Below, in pieces: positions 1 to 9,997 of a stretch of DNA of 64,000 nucleotides (positions within the stretch are counted from its first letter, which is position 1; each line of letters opens with the position of its first letter). The position numbers were made by a program, and so were the translations under genes. Origin of the DNA: Hymenobacter cellulosilyticus (GTDB lineage: Bacteria; Bacteroidota; Bacteroidia; Cytophagales; Hymenobacteraceae). The notes beneath the pieces are model-generated. The model was not told the origin of the DNA. It worked only from the letters and a program-made list of their open reading frames with translations, and did not search any database. The stretch covers positions 3,090,501-3,154,500 of the forward strand of contig NZ_CP095046.1 of NCBI RefSeq assembly GCF_022919215.1, written 5' to 3'.

Positions 1-1
1 G

Positions 2-523
2 CCGGGCCTGCTGGCGCTCAACCCCGATATCCGGGGCCACTACGGGCAGGTAGCCGTGCTCTACCTGGAAACCATGCTGACTACCTCAGCTATCTTCACC
101 TCCACGGTGGGAAATGTGTACCGCTACCGGCCCTTTTTGTACGGCACGCAAGGCACCGCCCGGGAGCGGAGCAGCAAGATTTCTACCAACTCCTTTTTTG
201 CCGGCCATACTGCCCACGCCGCCACGGCTACCTTCTTCGCGGCCAAGGTATTCCACGATTTCAACCCCGACTCGCCCGCTCAGCCCTACGTGTGGGGCGC
301 CGCCGCCGTAATTCCGGCCGTGGTGGGATATTATCGTCTGGAGGCGGGCAAGCACTTCCTCTCTGACAACCTGGTGGGGTATGCCGTGGGTGCCACGGTA
401 GGCGTGCTGGTGCCCCAGTTGCACAAGACCAGCCGGGCCAAGGGCTTGTCGGTGGCTCCGCTGCAGGGCGTGAACGTAAACGGGTATTCCTACGGCGGCC
501 TGCGCATCACCAAGCAGCTGTAG
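2..523 (+). CDS. PAP2-family phosphatase (5' truncated by window edge)
   Basis: The frame is open from base 2, so the start lies upstream of the window; about 173 residues are visible. The PAP2/haloperoxidase acid phosphatase signature is present in order: an arginine-proline pair in VYRYRPF, a histidine in FFAGHTAHAA (position of the usual PSGH motif, here with Ala for Ser), and the third motif RLEAGKHFLSDNLVG with the Arg-x5-His-x3-Asp spacing that supplies the nucleophilic His. Hydrophobic stretches flank the motifs, as expected for a membrane phosphatase acting on a lipid phosphate or pyrophosphate, probably in the periplasm. The substrate cannot be read from sequence. Family call is firm; specific role is open. 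Confidence 0.85.
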   Translation, partial: PGLLALNPDIRGHYGQVAVLYLETMLTTSAIFTSTVGNVYRYRPFLYGTQGTARERSSKISTNSFFAGHTAHAATATFFAAKVFHDFNPDSPAQPYVWGAAAVIPAVVGYYRLEAGKHFLSDNLVGYAVGATVGVLVPQLHKTSRAKGLSVAPLQGVNVNGYSYGGLRITKQL

Positions 524-609
524 CGCGGCTGCCGAAGGCGAAGCAGGAGGGAAGTGCCAATTTATCGGGCTCTTTTCGACACCTTAAGCGTCCCTTTACC
601 GCTTGCGCC

Positions 610-1801
610 ATGTCCGAGGTTTCTGCCCTGCCCCCCGTTTCTGCCACCGTGGCCCGCCCGGCCCGGGTTCAGTCCATCGACCTGGTACGCGGGCTGGTCA
701 TGGTTATCATGGCCCTGGACCACGTGCGCGAGTTCTGGAGCCCGACGCCGGTGCGGCCCGAAGACGTTAGCCAGGCTTCGGCGCTGTTGTTCCTTACCCG
801 CTGGGTTACCCATTTCTGCGCCCCACGTTTGTGTTCTTGGCCGGGGTCAGCATCTTTCTCGCCCAGCAAAAAAAGCCCAGCCGCCCGGCCGTCAGCCGGT
901 TTCTGCTAACCCGGGCCTGTGGCTGGTGGCGCTGGAAATCCTGGTCATCAACTTCCTGCTGCAGTGGAGCTTCCAGATGGTTCTGCTGCAGGTAATCTGG
1001 GCTACGGGCTGGGGCATGGTGCTGCTGGCCGGGCTGCTGTGGCTGCCGCGCTGGGTGCTGGGCGCCGGGTCCCTGGGCTTTCTGGTCCTGCATAATCTGC
1101 TGCCCACTATTGCCCCGGTCACGGCCGAGAACCTGGTAGCGGCCCTGCTGCACAACGGCCCGTTTCTGCTTCCATCCGTCGGTGGGGCTCCCGCGTTTCT
1201 GGTGGCGTACTCCATTGGGCCCTGGGCGGCCGTGCTGGTGGCGGGCTACTGGATGGGGCCGTGGTTTGGGCTGCCGCTGCCGGAGCGCAACCGGCGCCTG
1301 CGCCTGGCAGGCGGGGCACTGCTGTTGCTCTTTGTCGGGCTGCGCTTCACTAACTGGTACGGGGAGCCCAACCTCTGGAGCGTGCAAACCCGAGGCGGTT
1401 TTTACACGGTGCTGTCCTTTCTGAATATAACCAAGTACCCGCCGTCCCTGCTGTTTTTGTGCCTTACCCTGGGCGTGGCGCTGCTGCTGCTGAGCGGGGC
1501 CGAAACGGTGGCGGGCCGCTGGGCCGAAATACTGCGCATCTACGGGCGGGTGCCGTTTTTCTACTACCTGCTGCACTTGCTGCTCATCAGTGCCGGGGCT
1601 CTGGTCTGGACGATGCTGGCCTTCGGGCAGCCCTTCAATTTCGGGTTCATGGACCGCAAAGACTGGCCCGCCGCCTACCAGCCCAGCCTGCTGCGGGCCT
1701 ATGTAGTGTGGCTGAGCGTGGTAGTGCTGCTCTACGTGCCCTGCCGCTGGTATCAGGGCTACAAGCAGCGCCATTCCTACTGGTGGCTTTCGTATTTGTA
1801 G
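610..1801 (+). CDS. DUF1624 / HGSNAT-like membrane acyltransferase, two -1 frameshifts
   Basis: The N-terminus carries the family motif SIDLVRGLVMVIMALDHVRE, in which the Asp, Arg-Gly and His are the conserved positions of the DUF1624/heparan-alpha-glucosaminide N-acetyltransferase catalytic domain. About ten hydrophobic helices follow, ending in a basic tail. Reading is frame 1 to the C run at 821-824, frame 3 to the G run at 913-915, then frame 2 to the stop. Adding one C and one G restores a continuous protein of about 397 residues, the usual family length. Members move acyl groups across or at the inner membrane; the substrate is unknown here. The two breaks fit the window-wide pattern of lost bases in G/C runs. 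Confidence 0.8.
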
Positions 1802-1897
1802 AAAACCCTGTTTTGGCCATTTACCACCTGGGCAGAAGTACCGCCCAGCCCGCTTACCTTAGCTGCCCGACCTCACCCTCCCACGTTCCTGCCTCCT

Positions 1898-2829
1898 ATG
1901 CAATCCGCTTCTACTGTTCTGCTCGTGCGGCCCGCCAGCTTTGCTTTCAACGCCGAAACGGCCCAGTCCAACCACTTTCAGCACGCCCTAACAGGCCTTA
2001 GCGCCAAGCAGGTGCAGCAGCAGGCCTACGCCGAGTTCGACAACGCCGTAGCCACGCTGCGGGAGCGGGGCGTGCGGGTGCTGGTAGAAGAAGATACGCC
2101 CGCGCCGGCCAAGCCCGATGCCGTGTTTCCCAACAACTGGGGCACTTTCCACCCCGACGGCCGCGTGCTACTCTACCCCATGTGCGCCCCCAACCGCCGC
2201 TCTGAGCGGCGGCCCGACATTCTGGAGCGCCTGGGCCAGCAGTTTGTGCTCACCGAAGTCGTGGATTTGTCGGCCCACGAGCAGCGGGGACGGTTTCTGG
2301 AAGGCACCGGCAGCATTATCTTCGACCATGTGCACCGCCGGGCTTACGCCTGCTTGTCGGCCCGCACCGATGCGGCGCTTTTTGAGGAAGTGGCCGCCCG
2401 CCTAAGCTATAAGCCCGTGCCCTTTCACGCCTACGATGCTCAGGACCAGTCTATTTACCATACCAACGTGATGCTGTGCGTGGGCGCCGGGTTTGCCGTA
2501 ATCTGCCTGGAAAGCATCACCGACGCCGCAGATCAAACCCGGGTAGTCGAGTCCTTGACGAGTACGGGACACGAGATAGTAGCTATTTCGCTCGGGCAGG
2601 TGACCCAGTTTGCCGGCAACATGCTCACAGTACAACCCGCCACGGGCCCGGAGCTGCTGGTGATGTCGCAGAGTGCCTACGACGCGCTGACGGTGGAGCA
2701 GCGTGGCCGGCTCAGCCAGTATTGCGAGCTGCTGCCTTTGCCTATTCCCACCATCGAAACCATTGGGGCGGCAGCGCCCGCTGCATGTTGGCCGAAATCT
2801 TTCTGCCGCCGCTTCCCCAGCCCGCTTAG
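1898..2829 (+). CDS. ctlX: CtlX-type citrulline/arginine hydrolase (amidinotransferase fold), one -1 frameshift
   Basis: The protein matches the arginine-deiminase-related branch named CtlX: an N-terminal LLVRPASFAFN strand, the block DAVFPNNWGTFHPDGR with substrate-binding Asp/Asn, FLEGTGSIIFD (conserved Glu-Gly-Thr-Gly), SIYHTNVMLCVG with the catalytic-type His, and a C-terminal GSARCMLAEIF holding the nucleophilic Cys. The Cys block lies in another frame from 2770 on: the G run 2765-2768 lacks one G, and restoring it gives 310 residues, the normal family length. Expected role is hydrolysis of citrulline or a related guanidino/ureido compound in the cytoplasm. Its stop overlaps the stop of the convergent gene at 2826. 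Symbol is by family resemblance. Confidence 0.8.
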
Positions 2830-3227
2830 TGCGAAGCCAGCCAGTCCTGGGCTGCTTGCTCATCCACGAAAACCTGGGCCCGATACACCTGCCCGTCGTA
2901 GAAGTCGGCGGTTGGAATGGCGCCTTGCTCCTCCATGTCGTGGAGCAGGGTGGGGGCTACCAAATAGGCCAAGTACGTTAAAGCGCCCGTCCGGTCGCCG
3001 GGCCGGGGAAAAAACGTGGTCAGCAGTTCGGGGCGGTAGGTCGCGTCGCGGCGCAGGTCAATAAGCCAATGCTGGCAGCCGTACTGGTTGGCGGCCTCCA
3101 GCATCAGGGAGTAGGCCTCCTGAATTTCTGTTGGTTCGAGGGGCCGCAAAATCCGGTTAATAATAAAGCAGACGTCGTCCCGGTAGCTCAGGCTCTGATA
3201 CTCGCGGGCTGGTAAAGTATGATACAT
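2826..3227 (-). CDS. hypothetical protein, STAS/SpoIIAA-like size
   Basis: A 133-residue soluble protein with no signal peptide or membrane segment. I do not recognise it with certainty. The alternation of strands and helices, the central HWLIDLRRDATYRPEL segment and the C-terminal VFVDEQAAQDWL resemble the small Bacteroidota proteins of SpoIIAA/STAS type, but no diagnostic motif is visible. It runs convergently with the CtlX gene; the two stop codons overlap by four bases, leaving no room for a terminator between them. Confidence 0.6.
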   Translation of the reverse strand: MYHTLPAREYQSLSYRDDVCFIINRILRPLEPTEIQEAYSLMLEAANQYGCQHWLIDLRRDATYRPELLTTFFPRPGDRTGALTYLAYLVAPTLLHDMEEQGAIPTADFYDGQVYRAQVFVDEQAAQDWLASH

Positions 3228-3349
3228 ACAAAGGATATAGGCTAGGGCCTACTTACGGCTAAGGAGGAGCTTGGTTCCTGCCCTGGCGTTTCTCCCGGAT
3301 TGATATATTCGCCGGTCGGCTCACCTTCCCGGCTTTCTTTAGCCCTTTT

Positions 3350-4159
3350 ATGACTACGCCCGCCGCCTACCTCGACCTGAACCGGGCCCTGTGGAATGCC
3401 CGCACCGGTCCGCACCTGGAGTCCGACTTTTACAACGTGGAAGCCTTTAAAGCTGGTAAAACCTCGCTCAACCGTATCGAGCTGGACTTGCTGGGCGACG
3501 TGGCCGGATTGCGCGTGCTGCACCTGCAGTGCCATTTCGGACAAGACAGCCTCTCACTGGCCCGGCTCGGGGCCCAGGTTACCGGCGTCGACTTATCCGA
3601 CGAGGCCATTGCCGCGGCCCGCCGGCTGAGCACTGACATTGGAGTGGCAGCCGAATTTATCTGCTGCGACATCTACGACTTGCCCCAGCACCTGCCCGAA
3701 AAGCAGTTTGATGTGGTCTTTACCACGTACGGCGTGCTGGGCTGGCTGCCCGACCTCACACGCTGGGCCGCGCTGGTCAGCCGCTACCTGCGGCCCGGCG
3801 GGCGGCTGGTGCTGGTCGAGTTTCACCCCGTGGTCTGGATGTTCGACAACGACTTTACCCGTCTGCAGTACAGCTATTTCAATACCGGCCCCATCGAGGA
3901 AACCGAAGTAGGTACCTATGCCGACCGCGCCGCGGGCATCGAGCACCAGTCTGTGACCTGGAACCACAGCCTGAGTGAGGTCGTCGGCAGTTTGCTCGGG
4001 CAGGGCCTGGCGTTGAGCAGCTTTCAAGAGTACGACTACTCGCCCTACAACTGCTTTGCCCATACCGTGGCCCAGCCCGACGGCACGTTCCGCATCGGCC
4101 CGCTCAGTGACCACGCCCCGCTGGTGTATTCGGTAGTGGCAACCAAGCCGCTGGCCTGA
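3350..4159 (+). CDS. class I SAM-dependent methyltransferase
   Basis: A 269-residue cytoplasmic enzyme. The SAM-binding motif I is VLHLQCHFGQDSLSLARLG (about residues 56-74), followed by an acidic residue ending strand 2 in VTGVDLSDEAI and a motif IV-like FDVVFTTYGVLGWLPD; LRPGGRLVLVEFHPV is the post-motif. The variant HLQCHFGQD in place of GxGxG is common in a Bacteroidota/Gram-positive methyltransferase subfamily of unknown substrate. ATG at 3350 follows a non-coding gap from the divergent gene start at 3227. A strong hairpin at 4172 ends the unit. Confidence 0.85.
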   Translation: MTTPAAYLDLNRALWNARTGPHLESDFYNVEAFKAGKTSLNRIELDLLGDVAGLRVLHLQCHFGQDSLSLARLGAQVTGVDLSDEAIAAARRLSTDIGVAAEFICCDIYDLPQHLPEKQFDVVFTTYGVLGWLPDLTRWAALVSRYLRPGGRLVLVEFHPVVWMFDNDFTRLQYSYFNTGPIEETEVGTYADRAAGIEHQSVTWNHSLSEVVGSLLGQGLALSSFQEYDYSPYNCFAHTVAQPDGTFRIGPLSDHAPLVYSVVATKPLA

Positions 4160-4171
4160 GGTACAGATCAT

Positions 4172-4209
4172 AAAAAAGGCCACCTGACGCAAATCAGGCG
4201 GCCTTTTTT
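4172..4209. terminator. bidirectional intrinsic terminator
   Basis: An A-run, a GC-rich stem (AAAAGGCC-ACCTGA pairing with TCAGGC-GGCCTTTT, one imperfect position), a six-base loop and a T-run. It sits between the convergent methyltransferase and mqo stops and can serve both strands. Confidence 0.85.
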
Positions 4210-4223
4210 GAGTTAAAGCGGCG

Positions 4224-5746
4224 TTACTTACCAACTATGTCGGCTGGGGCAATCAAGCCCAGCACCGAGCTGGTGTGGTTGCGGATTTGCTCCAGCAGCT
4301 CGGGGTTGTCGTTGAGCTTCTGGCCGAAAGAGGGAATCATTTCCTTGAACTTGCCCTGCCACTCCGGCGAAGCGCCCTGCTCTTTAAAGCACTTCTGAAT
4401 CAGGCTGACCATAATGCTGACGGCCGTGGACGCGCCCGGTGAAGCACCCAGCAGGGCCGCAATGGAGCCGTCGGCGGCGCTAACCACCTCGGTGCCGAAT
4501 TCCAGCACACCGCCTTCCTTGGCGTCTTTCTTAATCACCTGCACGCGCTGACCGGCAATTTCGAGCTGCCAGTCCTCGGCCCGGGCGTTGGGCAGATACT
4601 CCTTCAGGGCCGCCAGGCGGTCTTCTGGCGACTGCCGCACCTGGTTGATGAGGTAGCGGGTAAGGGGAATGTTCTTAAGGCCCGCAATAATCATGGGGCG
4701 CAGGTTGCCGGCCCGGATGGAGGCGGGCAAGTCCAGGAAGGAGCCCTTCTTAAGGAACTTGGTGCTGAAGCCCGCGTAGGGGCCAAACAGCAACTCCCGC
4801 TTGCCGTTAATCATGCGCGAGTCGAGGTGGGGCACCGACATGGGCGGGGAGCCTACGGCGGCCTTACCGTACACCTTGGCCTCGTGCCGCTCAATAACTT
4901 CGGGGTTAACGCACTTCAGCCACTGCCCGCTTACGGGGAAGCCGCCGAAGCCGTGGCCCTCGGGAATATCGGATTTCTCCAACAGGGTCAAAGAGCCGCC
5001 ACCGGCCCCGATAAACACGAATTTGGCCCGCACTTTCCGGATTTGGCCCGTGAGGCGGTCGGTGGCCTTCACGCTCCAGCTGCCGTCGTCGCGGCGCTTG
5101 AGCTTACTTACTTCGTGGTTGAAGTGGAACGTAACGCCGGGCTTTTCCTGCAAGAGGTAAAACATGCCGCGGGTCAGGGAGCCGAAGTTCACATCGGTGC
5201 CCAACTCCATGTTGGTGGCGGCCACGGGCTGGCTGTCGTCGCGGCCTTCCATTACCAAGGGAATCCACTGCTCGATTTGCTGGCGGTCCTGGGAGAACTC
5301 CATGCCCTTAAACAAGGGCGACTGGGTGAGGGCCGCGTGGCGCTTGCGCAGGTATTCCACGTTGTCGTTGCCCCACACGAAGCTCATGTGCGGAATGTGG
5401 TTGATAAAGCGCTGCAGTTCCTTGACGGCATATTTCTCGGCCAGAAACGACCAGAACTGCTTGGAGACTTCAAACGACTCGGCAATGCCGATAGCCTTGC
5501 TGATGTCGATGGAGCCGTCGGCCCGCTCGGGGTGTAGTTTAGCTCGCAAAAGGCCGAGTGGCCGGTGCCAGCGTTGTTCCAGGCGTCGGAGCTTTCGGCC
5601 GCGGCCACATCCAGGCGCTCGAGCACCGTGATGGTCAGATCTGGTTGCAACTCCTTGAGCATCATGCCCAGCGTGGCACTCATAATGCCGGCGCCAATGA
5701 GCACGACATCAACCGCGCTTTCCAGAGAGTTATCGGTAGTATTCAT
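4224..5746 (-). CDS. mqo: malate:quinone oxidoreductase, one -1 frameshift
   Basis: Membrane-associated FAD enzyme that oxidises malate to oxaloacetate and reduces quinone. The FAD-binding fingerprint [16 protein letters not shown] lies at about residues 15-30, followed by [20 protein letters not shown] typical of Mqo; [10 protein letters not shown], the [13 protein letters not shown] block and the C-terminal [16 protein letters not shown] are all family signatures. The frame changes at the run of four bases 5529-5532 (CCCC on the coding strand); one more C restores CELNYTPERADG and a protein of 507 residues, the usual Mqo length. A canonical Bacteroidota promoter lies just upstream at 5772-5800. 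This is probably the cell's membrane malate dehydrogenase. Confidence 0.95.
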
Positions 5747-5771
5747 AGGGGTGACGTAGCGAAGAAGTCGG

Positions 5772-5800
5772 CAAAGGTATTGCCTACGTCGAAAAGCAAA
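5772..5800 (-). promoter_or_regulatory. promoter of mqo (Bacteroidota type)
   Basis: On the minus strand a -33 TTTG (5797-5800) is followed after 17 nt by TACCTTTG (5772-5779), a perfect TAnnTTTG -7 element. Transcription would start about 20 nt ahead of the mqo ATG at 5746. Confidence 0.7.
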
Positions 5801-5932
5801 AAAAGGCTCTTTTGTTGGGGACAGATCCGTAAAAAAGTGCGTTTGCTGGCCGCCACGGCCGATAAGGTCGAGCTTCCTAGCGGCTGGCCGGCCCGGGGGC
5901 GTAGGGGCTGCGTCCCGGGTTTTGGTTAAGCG

Positions 5933-6198
5933 CTAGGCTACCAGCACGTTGACAAACCAGCCCTTGGCCAGGTATTCATTGGGGGCTAGTTCGTAGACCC
6001 GGCCTTTGTTGTCGCGCCCCACCCGACCGACACTGCTGGGCTGGAAATCCCACGCTTCAACCGGCGAGTAGCTGGTAATAGCGGCGCTGGCCGAAGCTTG
6101 GGATTTATACCATTCAATTAGGCAAGAAAAAACGGCCCGGCGGCCAACAAATCGGCCTGGCGGTGGGTAGTATTCTTTCCATGCTTTTCTCCACGCAT
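5933..6198 (-). CDS. small hypothetical protein, start and frame uncertain
   Basis: The minus strand from about 6125 down to the stop at 5933 reads as convincing protein: IEWYKSQASASAAITSYSPV, then EAWDFQPSSVGRVGRDN, GRVYELAPNEYLAKGWF and a hydrophobic end VNVLVA. The same frame stays open upstream to about 6209 but offers no ATG, GTG or TTG. An ATG at 6198 lies in the neighbouring frame and would join by a -1 shift at the T6 run near 6130, giving about 88 residues. I do not recognise the family. It could instead be the C-terminal remnant of a larger gene whose 5' end was lost when the divergent SDR gene arrived. Product unknown. Confidence 0.4.
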
Positions 6199-6218
6199 AC
6201 CGACTTATCTAATTCGCA

Positions 6219-6956
6219 ATGAACTTAGCTAATAACACCGTTTTGATTACCGGCGGAGCTTCCGGCATTGGCCTGGCTCTGGCCCAGCGTTTTGTACAGG
6301 CCGGCAGTCAGGTTATTGCCGTAGGCCGCCGCGAGGACAAGCTCCGCGAAGCCCAGGCCCAGCTGCCCGGCCTGCACACGCGCGTCTGCGACGTGGCCTC
6401 GGCCACCGACCGGCAGGAACTGCTACGCTGGGTGCAGGCCGAGTTTGCCCAGGTCAACGTGCTGGTCAACAACGCCGGCATCCAGAACCGCCTGCAGCTG
6501 ACCACCGACAATCAGGACTGGGACACGCTGCGCCAGGAAATCGTCATCAACGTGGAGGCGCCCATTCACCTGGCTATGCTCTTTATTCCGCATCTGCAGC
6601 AGCAACCCAACCCGGTTATTATCAACGTGACGTCGGGGTTGTCGTTTGCACCGGCCGCGTTTGCGCCCATCTACAGCGCCACCAAGGCGGCACTACACTC
6701 CTTTACCTTGTCGTTGCGTCACCAGTTGGCCGCCACGCCCATCAAGGTGCTCGAAATTGTGCCGCCGGCCGTGAATACCGACCTAGGCGGAGCCGGTCTG
6801 CACACTTTTGGCGTACCCGTCGACGCCTTTGCCGACTCCATTATGGAACGCTTGGCCAACGGGGAAGAGGAAGTGGGCTACGGTACTTCCGAGGAAATCC
6901 GTCAGGCTTCCCGCCAGGAAATAGACGCCCGTTTCCAGCTGATTAACAACCGGTAA
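6219..6956 (+). CDS. SDR-family oxidoreductase (DltE-like)
   Basis: Classical short-chain dehydrogenase of 245 residues: cofactor motif TGGASGIG at 11-18, an Arg pair after strand 2 (GRRED) suggesting NADP(H), NNAG at 84-87, catalytic Ser139 in NVTSG, Tyr152 and Lys156 in YSATK. The C-terminal LEIVPPAVNTDL is typical of the DltE/YdfG-like branch. Cytoplasmic; substrate not predictable. It is a single gene closed by the hairpin at 7043-7080. Confidence 0.88.
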   Translation: MNLANNTVLITGGASGIGLALAQRFVQAGSQVIAVGRREDKLREAQAQLPGLHTRVCDVASATDRQELLRWVQAEFAQVNVLVNNAGIQNRLQLTTDNQDWDTLRQEIVINVEAPIHLAMLFIPHLQQQPNPVIINVTSGLSFAPAAFAPIYSATKAALHSFTLSLRHQLAATPIKVLEIVPPAVNTDLGGAGLHTFGVPVDAFADSIMERLANGEEEVGYGTSEEIRQASRQEIDARFQLINNR

Positions 6957-7042
6957 GCTTCTCATCGGGAGCTTCAGGATTTTCTTGCTCTGTCTGGTAT
7001 TCTGAACAAAAAAGCTGCGCCGAGCTAAGTCCCGGTACGTGC

Positions 7043-7080
7043 AAAAAGTCCTTTACCCTCAGGGAGGTAAAGGACTTTTT
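7043..7080. terminator. intrinsic terminator
   Basis: Near-perfect inverted repeat AAAAAGTCCTTTACC / GGTAAAGGACTTTTT with a short loop, between the convergent SDR and TonB-receptor genes. Symmetric A and T runs suit both strands. Confidence 0.85.
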
Positions 7081-7176
7081 GCGTTGGCGCCGAGTGGCAG
7101 TGAGGCAGAAGTAGACGAGCCAAGCACCGGCAATGCCTATCAACCGCGCGGTGCCCTACGTCAGTTTAGCAAGGCT

Positions 7177-9963
7177 CTACTTGACATTTACCAGCACGCC
7201 CAGGAAAGCCAGGCGCCCAATCTGCGGGCCGCCGATAATCTGGATGTTGTTGGTATTGAACAGGTTTGAGGCGCCGGCCTGGAAGGTAGCACCCAGCGTG
7301 GGCACGGTGTAGCCCAGGTAAATGTCGGTGGTGCGGTAGCTGCCAATGGTGCCCGAGACGAAGGGCATTTCCTGGCGGTGGCCCTGGGCCCAGCGGTAGT
7401 TCACCGAGTAGCTCAGGTTTTGCGCCACGGTCCCGTTGGCGCCCAGGTTAAACTTGTGTTTGGGCGTGTTGAAAAACGTTTGAAAATCGGCGGGCAGGTT
7501 GCGGCGGTCCAGCACGTTGAGCGAGTAATTGCCGGTCAGGCTCACGGCTTTGTGCAACTGGTAGGCCAGGCCTAGCGTGGTGCCTTGGGTGCGCACCTGT
7601 TGGTCGTGATTGTACCAGGTAAAGATGAAGCGCGTGGGCTTGGTCCGGTCGGAAAGAGTAGGCAGTCCTTCGTCGATTTGCTGCTGGGTGGGGCGGGAGC
7701 CGTCCACGTTGCCGGCAAAGGTGCGGGCCCCCACGAAGTCGTTGTAGATGCTGCGGAAGTAACTCACGTCGGCGTAGAGCTTGGGCAGAATCATGCCTTT
7801 GTAGCCTACCTCGGCGGTTTGGGCGTGTTCCAGCCGCAGCTTAGGGAGTGTGATGGCGAAGGCCGACAGCGGAATGCCGGGCGTACCGTAGGGGTTACCG
7901 GCCGCGTCGGTGAAGCCGTAGCCCTGGAAGCCCTGCCCAATGTTGCCCAGCACGATAAACGTCGTTACGTCGGACTGCCCGTACTGCTCCAGCTGCGAGG
8001 GGCTGCGGTAGGCGGCCGAGTAGCTGGCGCGGAAGTTATGGCGCTTGTCGGGCCCGAAGGAGTACACGGCCGAAGCCCGGGGCGACAAAGCCGGCGAGAA
8101 GTTCTTGAAGTAGTCGACGCGGCCGGCCAGGGCCAGCTTGAGCTGGTCGTGCATCAGGGTTTGGGTAAGCTGGGAGTAGGCCCCAAACTCGTAGTTGCGG
8201 ATGCGCTGCCCGTCGGTATCCGAAAACAGCTTGCTGCCCGAGCCCAAACGGTATTCCCGATACGCGCCGCCCACAATCAGGTCGGTGCCGAAATCCGACG
8301 CCCGGAAGCTGCGCTGGGTGCTGATGTCGTTCAGGAACGAGTTGAAGTTCTGCTGAGCGCCACGGCCGGGCACGTCGTCGGCAATAAGCTGGCTGCGCAG
8401 CTCACCAAAGCGCGGGTCGGTAGCCTTGAGCTGGGTGGCCGTAGCGGCCTGCAGCGCCAGGGACTGGGCCTGCGCCGGGGTGGTACCCGCCTGCTGGATA
8501 GCCTGCTTATAGGCCGTGTTATAGGTTGAAAAGTACACCTGGGCGTAGCTCAAGGGCCCATACGGCGAGTTTGGCTGGGCCGTAGAGTGCAGCAGCAGGG
8601 CGCTGAGCTGGGTCAGCTCGTAGCTGCTGCCGGTGAAGTCCTCGGTGGAGTAGGCGCGAATAAAGCCCTTGGAGCTCTTGAGCTCAGCCCGGTACTGCTT
8701 GGTGCCCAGGTCTTTGATACGGAAGCGGCTGATGTTCTGGTAGGTCGAGGTACCAGTGGCGTACTTGGCTTCCAGGGTGAGCTGCAGGTTGGCTTTGAGT
8801 AGGTACGACACGGCCCCTTGCAGGCGGTAGGACTTGGTTTTCTGGTCGGGGCCAATCAGCTCAGCCTCCGTGAAGCCAGGCATGTAGACCGTCTTGCCGT
8901 ACAAATCGGGGTGAGTACCGCCGGGCATCTGCCGCTGGGGGTTGTTGGTGTACTGAAAGCTGAGCTCCCCGTAGCTGCTCACCGCGTCGTAGCCCAACGG
9001 GGAGCCCGCCGGATTCAGCGAAAAGCTGGCCGCTTCGCGGTTGGTGGCAATCCAGTCGTTGGCCTGAAAGCCGCTGGCATTGAATTTCACCGCCAGCTTC
9101 TGACTCAGCTTTTTGGCGTAGCGCAGCTGTCCGTCGAGCATACTGCGCTGGCCCCCGCGCAAACGCACGCTCAAGCCCTCGTACACAAACGGGTCCTTGG
9201 AGTTGAACAAGATGACCCCGCTCAGGGCGTTGGCCCCGTACAAAGCCGAGGCCGGGCCGTGGATGAGCTCGATGCTTTCCATGTCCAGCTCGGGAATGCC
9301 CACCAGGTTGCCCGGACTCAGGTTCAAGCTCGGCAGGGCCGTGTCCATATAATCGACCAGCTGAATCACCCGCTCACTCTTGGCCGTGTTGAAGCCGCGC
9401 GTGCTCACGCTGGTAAACAGCATTGAGGCCGAATTCACGTCCACCCCCGGCAGCTGGCCCAGCGCCGATAACACCTCCGGCGTGCTGATTCGCTCAATTT
9501 GGGCGCTGCTGACCTTGTCAATGGTGACGGAGGTGCGCAGGATGTTTTCCTCTACCCGCGAGGCCGATACTACCGTGGCACTCACCGCTGCTGGACTTGG
9601 CACCAAATCAATGATAAGCTCGTGGTCGGCCTCAGTCAGGGTAATTTCCTTCGATTCATAGCCCACAAACGACACAACCAGCGTCACCGAGCCCTTATTG
9701 AGCTGGAGCAGCTGCATGTGAAACTGCCCGAGCTGGTTGGTGCTGGTGCCGATAAACGAGCCTTTGATGAAAATGGTAGCGCCGGGCAGCACTTCGCCTT
9801 CTTCTCCGCGCACGGTACCGCCTATGACGTCATCGGGCGCCGGGTTGGTAATTGGACTTCTTAAAGAGAGGCTTGTAGGAAAGGGCTCAGATAATGGCGC
9901 CGCTGCAGCCGGTGCCGCGCCGATAAGCAGCGCCGCAGTAAAAAGGCAATAAAACTGTTGCAT
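7177..9963 (-). CDS. TonB-dependent outer-membrane receptor
   Basis: A 928-residue receptor with no SusD partner next to it. A signal peptide (about 1-22, ending AAAA) is followed by a carboxypeptidase-like regulatory domain (about 47-130, IGGTVRGEEGEVLPGATIFI to SFVGYESKEI), a plug domain (about 140-265; VLSALGQLPGVDV, STRGFNT, IELIHGPASALYGANALSG) and a long beta-barrel ending in FLGVLVNVK. The plug motifs are those of ferric-siderophore/vitamin-type receptors rather than SusC. The frame is unbroken over 2.8 kb, unlike many neighbours. A perfect promoter lies upstream. Ligand unknown. Confidence 0.9.
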   Translation of the reverse strand: MQQFYCLFTAALLIGAAPAAAAPLSEPFPTSLSLRSPITNPAPDDVIGGTVRGEEGEVLPGATIFIKGSFIGTSTNQLGQFHMQLLQLNKGSVTLVVSFVGYESKEITLTEADHELIIDLVPSPAAVSATVVSASRVEENILRTSVTIDKVSSAQIERISTPEVLSALGQLPGVDVNSASMLFTSVSTRGFNTAKSERVIQLVDYMDTALPSLNLSPGNLVGIPELDMESIELIHGPASALYGANALSGVILFNSKDPFVYEGLSVRLRGGQRSMLDGQLRYAKKLSQKLAVKFNASGFQANDWIATNREAASFSLNPAGSPLGYDAVSSYGELSFQYTNNPQRQMPGGTHPDLYGKTVYMPGFTEAELIGPDQKTKSYRLQGAVSYLLKANLQLTLEAKYATGTSTYQNISRFRIKDLGTKQYRAELKSSKGFIRAYSTEDFTGSSYELTQLSALLLHSTAQPNSPYGPLSYAQVYFSTYNTAYKQAIQQAGTTPAQAQSLALQAATATQLKATDPRFGELRSQLIADDVPGRGAQQNFNSFLNDISTQRSFRASDFGTDLIVGGAYREYRLGSGSKLFSDTDGQRIRNYEFGAYSQLTQTLMHDQLKLALAGRVDYFKNFSPALSPRASAVYSFGPDKRHNFRASYSAAYRSPSQLEQYGQSDVTTFIVLGNIGQGFQGYGFTDAAGNPYGTPGIPLSAFAITLPKLRLEHAQTAEVGYKGMILPKLYADVSYFRSIYNDFVGARTFAGNVDGSRPTQQQIDEGLPTLSDRTKPTRFIFTWYNHDQQVRTQGTTLGLAYQLHKAVSLTGNYSLNVLDRRNLPADFQTFFNTPKHKFNLGANGTVAQNLSYSVNYRWAQGHRQEMPFVSGTIGSYRTTDIYLGYTVPTLGATFQAGASNLFNTNNIQIIGGPQIGRLAFLGVLVNVK

Positions 9964-9997
9964 GCACAGGGCGTGGTCGTTCGGGGGCGGGAAATAT

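Noticed and set aside
806..1774. A 322-codon minus-strand frame opposite the DUF1624 gene
   Set aside because: Gln/His/Gly-rich antisense shadow of a membrane protein with recognisable motifs on the plus strand.
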